In this document: in pieces, positions 17,431 through 25,400 of the stretch
Layout of the letters: each line of letters begins with the position of its first letter
Position numbering within the stretch: the stretch's first letter is position 1
From: Mycoavidus cysteinexigens_A
GTDB lineage: Bacteria; Pseudomonadota; Gammaproteobacteria; Burkholderiales; Burkholderiaceae
Assembly: GCA_031963245.1 (NCBI GenBank)
Contig: JASSUC010000004.1
Span: forward strand, 69,710-133,709
DNA length: 64,000 nt
Direction of reading: 5' to 3'
Program-made: the position numbers and the translations under genes
The notes under the pieces: generated by a model
What the model saw: the letters and a program-made list of their open reading frames with translations, nothing else
What the model was told of the DNA's origin: nothing
The model's database searches: none

Positions 17431-18340
17431 TGCGGTGAAAGAACAAAAATTCAAGATGAACCGAATCTCCCTATTGATTGCCTTTTTCTTGGCACTGACT
17501 TTGGGAGCCTCAACGTTGTTGGTGGTGGACCAGCGTCAATATGCTGTGGTCGTTTCTGGGCTGGGTAGCCTCAAGCGAGTGATTAGCGCTCCCGGTCTTT
17601 ACTGGAAATTGCCGCTGCCATTTGACCGAGTCATGTTATTGGATAAACGGACGCAAACTGTGGCAGCTCAGAATCCAGAGCATTATTTGACGGCCGATAA
17701 ACAGCAAGTATTAGTCAGGCTATATATTAAATGGCGCATTACTGATCCAGACAAATACTTTGGTCACTTTCGTCATGAAATAGCGCCGGCGCAGAGTCAA
17801 TTATTGCAATTGGCACACACGGCGCTCAATGCAGAAATCGGGCAACACTCGGTAGCCGAGTTGGTTGCCAACAACGACAATCGGATAATGCACGCCGTGC
17901 AGACACAAATCACGCGTGAAACCAGCATGTGGGGCATTGAGATTGCCGATATATCCATGACTCACCTGGATTTTCCGACAGAGCTGAACGATGCAATCTA
18001 CAAACAGATGGGCGCCGAGCGCACAGAGGCTGCTCACCAATTACGTTCAGCGGGCATGGTTGAGGCTGCTGAAAAGCGCTCCTATGCCGACCGTCAGCGT
18101 GAAATGATCTTGGCGCAAGGTTATAAACGAGCGCAGATGGTGAAGGGCAACGGCGATGCACAAGCCATTGCAATTTATGCAAGCGCGTTCGGACGTGATC
18201 CACAATTCTATCGTTTTTACAAAAGTCTTGATGCTTATCGGCAGACTTTTCGTGAACGTGAGGTGATCGTGGTTGACCCAACGAGTGACTTCTTCCGCTT
18301 TATGCATAATTCGGCAGGAGTGCCAAGTAGCAAGCGCTAA
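17417..18340 (+). CDS. hflC: FtsH protease modulator HflC
   Basis: Partner of HflK in the FtsH-regulating complex. It has an N-terminal membrane anchor (ISLLIAFFLALTLGASTLLV), the SPFH entry VVDQRQYAVVVSGLG, the domain core, and the C-terminal FYRFYKSLDAYRQTF segment. 307 aa from 17417; the ATG at 17456 (MNRISLLIAFF) matches the usual HflC start and is an equally likely true start. In many betaproteobacteria hisZ lies between hflC and purA; no hisZ is present here. Confidence 0.94.
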   Translation: MTDANAVKEQKFKMNRISLLIAFFLALTLGASTLLVVDQRQYAVVVSGLGSLKRVISAPGLYWKLPLPFDRVMLLDKRTQTVAAQNPEHYLTADKQQVLVRLYIKWRITDPDKYFGHFRHEIAPAQSQLLQLAHTALNAEIGQHSVAELVANNDNRIMHAVQTQITRETSMWGIEIADISMTHLDFPTELNDAIYKQMGAERTEAAHQLRSAGMVEAAEKRSYADRQREMILAQGYKRAQMVKGNGDAQAIAIYASAFGRDPQFYRFYKSLDAYRQTFREREVIVVDPTSDFFRFMHNSAGVPSSKR

Positions 18341-18448
18341 AATTGAGCAAACCTTCGATAGATCATTGATGTCTACTTGGCGCGGCGATCAGTGGTAGGT
18401 CGAAGCGAAAGAGTAACATTCATTTTTAATCCAACTAAAGATTCCAAT

Positions 18449-19792
18449 ATGTCTGGCAGCGCAGTAACCCAAGGACGCAATGTCGTCGTGGTCGGCACCC
18501 AATGGGGTGATGAAGGTAAAGGAAAAATTGTTGACTGGTTGACTGACCATGCGCAAGGCGTCGTGCGTTTTCAGGGTGGGCACAATGCTGGCCATACACT
18601 GATCATCGGCGGCCAAAAAACCATCCTGCGCTTGATTCCATCGGGCATTATGCGCGCGGGAGTGAAGTGCTATATTGGCAATGGCGTGGTGCTTTCGCCT
18701 GAGGCGCTGTTTAAGGAAATTGGCGAACTTGAAGCGGCAGGTCTGGCGGTGCGGGATCGACTCTTTATTTCTGAGGCGGCCACCTTAATTCTGCCCTATC
18801 ACGTGGCGATTGATCAAGCGCGTGAAGCATGGCGCGGTGGCACATGCAAGATTGGCACGACTAAGCGCGGCATTGGCCCAGCGTATGAAGACAAAGTCGG
18901 CCGGCGCGCGTTACGGGTGCAAGATCTATTCGATCCGGCAAGCTTTAGCGAACGGCTGCGAGACACCCTTGATTTTCATAATTTTGTACTCAGCCAGTAT
19001 CTGGGTGGCCAAGCTGTGGATTATCAGCAAACGCTAGACACGATGTTAGCTTTTGCTGAACCACTTGCACCGATGGTCGCTGATGTTTCTGCTGCTTTAT
19101 ATGCACAAAACCGCGCTGGCAAAAATTTGCTGTTTGAGGGCGCGCAAGGCACCCTGCTCGATATTGACCATGGCACCTATCCATATGTCACCAGTAGCAA
19201 TTGTATCGCGGGTGCAGCGACCTCAGGCGCCGGGGTTGGGCCGCAACAGCTGCACTATATTCTCGGGATTACTAAAGCCTACTGCACGCGTGTCGGTGCC
19301 GGGCCTTTTCCTAGTGAACTCTATGATGCGGACAATCCGCAACGGCAAGAGCCAACCGGCTTGGCGCTGGCTAAGGCTGGCAATGAATTTGGCTCGGTGA
19401 CGGGGCGACCGCGCCGGACTGGCTGGCTAGATGCTGCGGCCTTGAAACGCTCGCTGCAAATTAACGGTGTTAGCGGTTTATGCATGACTAAGCTCGATGT
19501 GCTCGATGAATTCGATACCATCAAGCTATGCGTCGGCTACAAAATGAATGGTCGCTTGCTTGAACTGCTGCCGCCTGGCGCGACTGCTGCAGCCAAATGT
19601 GAACCCATCTATGAAAGCTTTGCCGGCTGGCGGCAAAGTACAGCAGGTATCCGTACTTGGGATGATTTACCCCTGAACGCGCGCCAATATCTGCAGCGCA
19701 TTGAGGCCATTACGGGCGTGCCGATTGACATGATCTCGACCGGTCCAGATCGTTGCGAAACGATTCTGCTGCGTCATCCATTTAACGCATAA
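18449..19792 (+). CDS. purA: adenylosuccinate synthetase
   Basis: GTP-dependent synthesis of adenylosuccinate from IMP and aspartate, first step of AMP branch. The start at 18449 gives MSGSAVTQGRNVVVVGTQWG followed by the P-loop DEGKGK; an open upstream extension of 24 codons is not family-like. Other signatures are QGGHNAGHT, GIGPAYEDKVGRRALR and the C-terminal ISTGPDRCETI. 447 aa, normal. Convergent with tex, with only 6 nt between their stops. Confidence 0.97.
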   Translation: MSGSAVTQGRNVVVVGTQWGDEGKGKIVDWLTDHAQGVVRFQGGHNAGHTLIIGGQKTILRLIPSGIMRAGVKCYIGNGVVLSPEALFKEIGELEAAGLAVRDRLFISEAATLILPYHVAIDQAREAWRGGTCKIGTTKRGIGPAYEDKVGRRALRVQDLFDPASFSERLRDTLDFHNFVLSQYLGGQAVDYQQTLDTMLAFAEPLAPMVADVSAALYAQNRAGKNLLFEGAQGTLLDIDHGTYPYVTSSNCIAGAATSGAGVGPQQLHYILGITKAYCTRVGAGPFPSELYDADNPQRQEPTGLALAKAGNEFGSVTGRPRRTGWLDAAALKRSLQINGVSGLCMTKLDVLDEFDTIKLCVGYKMNGRLLELLPPGATAAAKCEPIYESFAGWRQSTAGIRTWDDLPLNARQYLQRIEAITGVPIDMISTGPDRCETILLRHPFNA

Positions 19793-19798
19793 GAGACA

Positions 19799-22105
19799 TC
19801 ATAGCCGCGGCTCTTTCAGTTTTGCAAAAGCCGTGGCCATCGCGCCAGCAGGTTCTGGTTTGCGCTCATGTCGTTGCGGATGACGAGGCGGCTGCGCGAC
19901 GCTTTTAGTCGCCGGCGCCTCATCGTCAAGCCGCATGGTCAAAGCAATCCGTTGTCGTTTTAAATCCACTTCGAGCACCTTAACGTGTACCACTTGGCCC
20001 GCTTTGACGATCTCGTGCGGATCTTTGATAAAGCGGCTCGATAGCGCAGAGACATGCACTAAGCCATCTTGATGCACACCAATGTCAACAAAAGCGCCAA
20101 AGGCCGCGACATTGGTAACCACCCCTTCAAGCACCATACCCGGTGTTAAGTCGCTTAATTTTTCAACGCCCTCACGAAAACTCGCTGTTTTAAATTCAGG
20201 GCGCGGGTCCCGCCCTGGTTTTTCAAGTTCAAGCAGAATATCGCGCACGGTTGGCAGCCCAAAGCGTTCATTAACGAATTCACTTGGCGAGAGGGTGGCT
20301 AATACTTCGCGCTTGCCAATGATCGCCGTAATCGGCTTGCCTAGCTTTGAAAGAATACGTTCAATGATTGGGTAGGCTTCTGGGTGGACGGCTGATTGAT
20401 CCAGCGGATTCTCGCCGCCATTGACGCGCAAAAACCCTGCCGCTTGCTCAAACGTCTTGTCGCCTAAACGGGGTACCTTCTTCAAATGAGCGCGCGAAGC
20501 GAACGGGCCATTGAGGTCACGGTAATCGACAATATTGCGCGCTAGCGTACTGTTTAGCCCAGATACACGCGTCAGTAACGCAGAAGATGCAGTATTTAAA
20601 TCGACCCCGACAGCATTCACGCAGTCTTCAACTACGGCATCCAGGGTGCGGGCTAATTCGCGCTGATTAACATCATGCTGATATTGGCCAACGCCGATCG
20701 CTTTGGGTTCTATTTTGACTAATTCAGCGAGAGGATCTTGCAAACGTCGTGCGATCGAGACCGCACCTCGTAATGAAACATCGAGCTCGGGGAATTCATG
20801 AGCGGCAAATTCAGACGCAGAATAAACCGACGCGCCCGCTTCTGAGACGACCAGCTTTTGCAGTTTTAATTCAGGATGGCGCTGGATTAATTCGCTCGCT
20901 AGCTTATCCGTTTCACGCGAAGCCGTGCCATTACCAATGCTAATTAGGCTTGCTTGGGTGGTTTGAGCCAGGCGCGCGAGTTTGGCAATCGAGCCATGCC
21001 AATCCCGCCGGGGCTCATGTGGATAAATGGTATCTGTGGCAAGTAATTTGCCGGTACGGTCAACAATCGCAACTTTGACCCCGGTACGTAGTCCCGGATC
21101 GAGACCCATCACCGCCAGCGGACCGGCCGGCGCGGCTAACAGTAAATCTTTCAAATTGCGGGCGAAGACTAGGATTGCATCATGCTCAGCCTGCTCGCGC
21201 AATTGCGTGAGCAGTTCATTTTCTAGCTGAGGCTGAACTTTTACGCGCCAACACCAGCGGCAGACACTGGCAAGCCAGATATCGGCAGCCCGGTTGCGCT
21301 GCACAATCCCGACATGCTCCGCAATCATCGCTTCACCTGGATGGGGCATTTGCGTTTCAAGGATCTCCTCTAGGCTCAGCTTGAGCTGCAACACGCCGGC
21401 GCCACGTCCACGAAAAAGCGCCAGCGCGCGGTGTGAAGGTATCAGACGGATGCTTTGTGCATAATTGTAGTAATCGCGGAATTTCTCACCCTCATCTTGC
21501 GTATTGTCAGCAATTACGGCCGATGACACGATACCTTGCTGCCATAAATAATCGCGTAACTTACTGAGCAACTCCGCCGTTTCAGCGAATTGCTCAGATA
21601 AAATATCTCGTGCGCCATCAAGCGCAGCTTTAACATCTGGAATGTTATGTTCGGCATTCACAAAGCGTTCTGCTTCATGCTGCGGCTCAAGCGACGGGTC
21701 TGATAACAGGGCGTGGGCGAGTGATTCAAGCCCCGCTTCGCGGGCAATTTGAGCGCGTGTTCTTCGTTTGGGCTTATACGGTAAATAAAGATCTTCTAAT
21801 AGTTGCTTACTCTGCGCGGCGTTAATTGTGTGACGCAAAGTCTCTGTCAGTTTGCCTTGTTCTTCGATACTGTTCAGAATGGTTGCGCGCCGCGCTTCGA
21901 GTTCACGCAAATAGACCAGCCGCGTATCCAATGTGCGCAATTGGGTATCATCAAGATTACCAGTTGCCTCCTTGCGATAGCGTGCAATAAAAGGAACCGT
22001 AGCACCGCCATCTAATAATTGCACTGCTGCCGCAATTTGCTGAGGCGCGACGGCAAGTTCAGTGGCAATGCGTTGGATAAGGGCAAGAGTAATGTTATCC
22101 GTCAT
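19799..22105 (-). CDS. tex: Tex family S1 RNA-binding transcription accessory protein
   Basis: A 768-aa cytoplasmic nucleic-acid-binding protein of the Tex/Spt6-like family. In order: N-terminal helical Tex domain (FIARYRKEATGNLDDTQLR), the YqgF/RuvC-like domain (VMGLDPGLRTGVKVAIVD), a helix-hairpin-helix region (VGVDLNTASSALLTRVSGL), and a C-terminal S1 domain (GMVLEGVVTNVAAFGAFVDI). Length and order match the family. ATG at 22105. It borders the accessory NACHT gene, which is divergent from it. Confidence 0.95.
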   Translation of the reverse strand: MTDNITLALIQRIATELAVAPQQIAAAVQLLDGGATVPFIARYRKEATGNLDDTQLRTLDTRLVYLRELEARRATILNSIEEQGKLTETLRHTINAAQSKQLLEDLYLPYKPKRRTRAQIAREAGLESLAHALLSDPSLEPQHEAERFVNAEHNIPDVKAALDGARDILSEQFAETAELLSKLRDYLWQQGIVSSAVIADNTQDEGEKFRDYYNYAQSIRLIPSHRALALFRGRGAGVLQLKLSLEEILETQMPHPGEAMIAEHVGIVQRNRAADIWLASVCRWCWRVKVQPQLENELLTQLREQAEHDAILVFARNLKDLLLAAPAGPLAVMGLDPGLRTGVKVAIVDRTGKLLATDTIYPHEPRRDWHGSIAKLARLAQTTQASLISIGNGTASRETDKLASELIQRHPELKLQKLVVSEAGASVYSASEFAAHEFPELDVSLRGAVSIARRLQDPLAELVKIEPKAIGVGQYQHDVNQRELARTLDAVVEDCVNAVGVDLNTASSALLTRVSGLNSTLARNIVDYRDLNGPFASRAHLKKVPRLGDKTFEQAAGFLRVNGGENPLDQSAVHPEAYPIIERILSKLGKPITAIIGKREVLATLSPSEFVNERFGLPTVRDILLELEKPGRDPRPEFKTASFREGVEKLSDLTPGMVLEGVVTNVAAFGAFVDIGVHQDGLVHVSALSSRFIKDPHEIVKAGQVVHVKVLEVDLKRQRIALTMRLDDEAPATKSVAQPPRHPQRHERKPEPAGAMATAFAKLKEPRL

Positions 22106-22476
22106 AAGTCAAACTTCGATCGTGAAGAGCCAGTTGGCCGCAAATTTGTCATTTTGCCATAGGCCGCTCCTATGTTTTAAAACATTCATTGTTTTCTAGG
22201 GTTTATGCGGAGGTTGTCTTAGAAAACGGAATTTAAAGCACGTTAGGACTTTGGAATTAGCTTGTAGGGGGGCGGGTAACAGCATAAACAAGCTGGAATT
22301 CCAATTTCTTCTTGCCATGTTTTTGCATTTTTAGAGCGATGTACTTAATGATAAAGGTTAAATTCGGCATAGAATAAGTTTAGGGATGGTTTTTAGAAGG
22401 AAGGATGTAACCGCATCAATTACTTTCTCGAGTTTTTGCGCACAGAGGTCATATCAAAGTAGCCGAGGAGAAAGAA
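22106..22476. other. Divergent spacer between tex and the first NACHT gene
   Basis: 371 nt with no recognisable gene. It must contain promoters for both divergent genes; I could not assign them with confidence. The notable structure is a long imperfect inverted repeat at 22251-22304, listed separately. A GAGGAG ribosome site at 22465-22470 serves the NACHT gene. Confidence 0.5.
22251..22304. repeat. Inverted repeat / hairpin upstream of the first NACHT gene
   Basis: TTGGAATTAGCTTGT (22251-22265) pairs with ACAAGCTGGAATTCCAA (22288-22304). The 15 paired bases are interrupted only by a 2-nt bulge, around a G-rich loop. It could be a terminator-like or regulatory hairpin, or the end of a lost mobile element. 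Confidence 0.6.
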
Positions 22477-25400
22477 ATGGAGCAAATAGGACAAGTATTG
22501 CACCGCCCAAGCCTCACCCTGATACCACCAGCCCATAGTTTTCACAAAGAGGCAATTGATTATCAAAAGCAAGGAGATCTGGAGGAAGCGGAAGAGTGCT
22601 ACCTTAAAGCACTCTCTCTAGCGGAAAAAGCATACCAACTAAATCCCACTAAATCCAAAGTAAGTCAAGACCTTGCCGCCCTTTATTTGGATTATGGTCG
22701 CCTTTTGAACTGGCAGAGCCGCTTCCATGATGCTAGAGAGGCTTACCGGCAAGCACATGAGCACGGATGGGAAGCAAATAGGCTAACGCCGCATCAACCC
22801 AAAGTGCAGAACTTGTTTAAGGATATTGGTCTTCAGTACAATCGATTTTTACTTACCCAGGGAGAAACAGATCAAGCGGATAAAATATTTGATAGTGTGG
22901 TTCAATCTCCCTCTTCCGCTTCCCAGCGCGCGCGCATTATCAAATATTTTTCGGCGTCTTCAAACTGGGTTCCTGATAGGGAAGATGCTGATCTGGATTA
23001 CCCTTCGTTTCGAGTAGTCAATTCAGCATTTGATAATTATCTGGGCAGGCTTGCACCGTATACCAAGCCATTTTTCACCCAACCATTACAGCCTGCTACC
23101 ACATTGCCTTACCGACGGGATGAAGCCATTCAAGAAACCCGCCATCTAGCTTGGTGTATACAACAAAATGATGTGTCTCCCGAGAAGAAAGCAGCCTGGA
23201 TGAGCGATGCTGAAAAGGTAGTCGAAGTGTTTTCCAAAATCGACATCAAAAACCTTGCGCATGTCCAAGAAATCGTTGCGCTTGCTTCTATTGATCATAC
23301 ACAGCTGCATCGAAATATCACCAATGCGCTGTTAAATGGGCTGCAGCCAGAAAAAAACCGTTTCCTCAACCTTTTCCTATTGCGAGGGGTGTCTGTAATG
23401 ATGCTCTATCGCAGACGCCTTACGCACGATCCGCATGTAGTAGGTGATTGCGTCGCGTTGTTACTAGCGTTGCTTAATTTTCTAGACAATATTCATATCT
23501 ATAAAAATCGGGAACAAACCCAAACTTTGTTGCACACCCTTTCGCTCGTGTTAGATTTAGCACTTGATTACAATCTGAGCGGAATAGATCGCGACAAATT
23601 CGAGCCCCCCCTCAATAACACGCTCAACAGATTCGACAATAAGGAAAAATATCCTGAGTTGGCTTGGATCGTTGAGTATATTCGGCAAAAGTTAGTGCGG
23701 CTACCGAATAATGAGAGTCTTTCAAAAGCCCTGCTGCGCCGTGTGGGGGCTGGCCTGGAAGGAGGAATGTATTTAACGGCATTTGGTTTAAAGTTGGTCG
23801 GGACTCACGGTGTTGCGCTTGCTGCTGAGGCCGTTGCGTCTGACACATTTGCAAGTGTCTATGCCTCCTTTAAAAAGGCCTTCGATGGTATTAAATGGCT
23901 CAAACGTGCCCCTTGGTATGGAGATCTCTGCTTTATCGATCTGCTAATTGGCGCGGGTAGGCTCGATTTATTAGAACAGCAGATCAATGGGACGTGGGAT
24001 GAACCATTGCTGCGTGGCTTATGTGATCGATTAGAACAGTTAGCATATAGTCAAACTGACCCTAACGCCCAAAGCGGTGCGCTTAAGTTGCTTAAAGCCT
24101 TAGAGTTTGGTCAGGTTAAATGGGCTCAACATATATCTTCTATCCAACAGTACGCAAAGCAGAACCTCAATCGTTTAGCACTGATGTGGCCGTCTCCTAA
24201 TATCGAGGCTATGGAGCGAGGCGGCTATGCGCCTCGCGCTGGGCATCCGTTTTGGTCTGCACCGCCAAGTAATCAGTTATGGAAAGGCATTCCATTGCCC
24301 AGCACCCCAGCAGAGCTGCGTAGAGCGCTAAAGGAGCAGTATGTCACGGCACTCGAACAAGATCAGATATTTCAGAAAACCATTCAGCTTTATGTGGCAC
24401 CGAGTGACAGAGTAAGTCGGCAGACAACGGATCCCTTTCCTCTCTTACGCACCGTTCAAAACTTGCTTAAAGATAAGCACGTAATTTTGTTGACGGGAGA
24501 TTCCGGGGCAGGCAAAACCACCTTCAACCGCATGCTAGAAAAGCAATTATGGGAGGAGAAACAAGAGCCAGAACTCGACCTGATTCCGCTCTTGATTTCG
24601 CTGTCGAGTATTGACAAACCTGAGCACGATCTAATCGCCAAAGCGTTAAAGAAGAGAGGTTTATCAGAATCTCAAATTCAGAGATTAAAGCAAGAAAAAC
24701 AAGAATTCGTTTTTATTCTGGACGGCTATGATGAGATTCGACAGCCCCAGAATCTGTATCTAAGCAATCACATCAATCAGCCTGACGGCTGGCAGGGTCG
24801 CATGGTCATCAGTTGTCGCAGCGAATACTTGGGCCACGGCTATCGAAGCCGTTTTCAACCAAATCCGCAACTGCTGGGTGACGACCCGTCGTTTCGAGAA
24901 GTTGTGATCGAGCCATTTTCACCAGAAGAGCGCGATGAGTATGTAAAAAAATATGTGCAGCACAACCAGCCGGACTGGACTGTGCAACAATACGACACAT
25001 ATCTCAGACAGCCGCATTTACAAGTCTTGGTTAGCAATCCCTTTTTGCTGCGCGTGGTGTTAGACACCTTGCCGTATTTGGAAAATGAAGGAAGAGGGCA
25101 AAGTGCCATCCAGTTGCGTTTAGACTTGTATGACCAGTTCGCCAGACACTGGTTCGAGCGTAACGAGCAGCGCTTAAGTGCACAAAATCTAACCGGGAAG
25201 AAAAACGAGATTTTTAGAGTGATGCCTGATGATGACTTTGCTCAGCACGGACTTCGATTTGTGCAAGACTTAGCGGTGCATCTGTATACCAAGAATGCGG
25301 GTAATCCAGTGGTTGAGTATTCTTTATTCAAAGATGAAGGCAGCTGGAAGGATGCTTTTTTTGGGCGCGAAGAGAAGAAGCAACTGCTGCGAGAAGCTTG

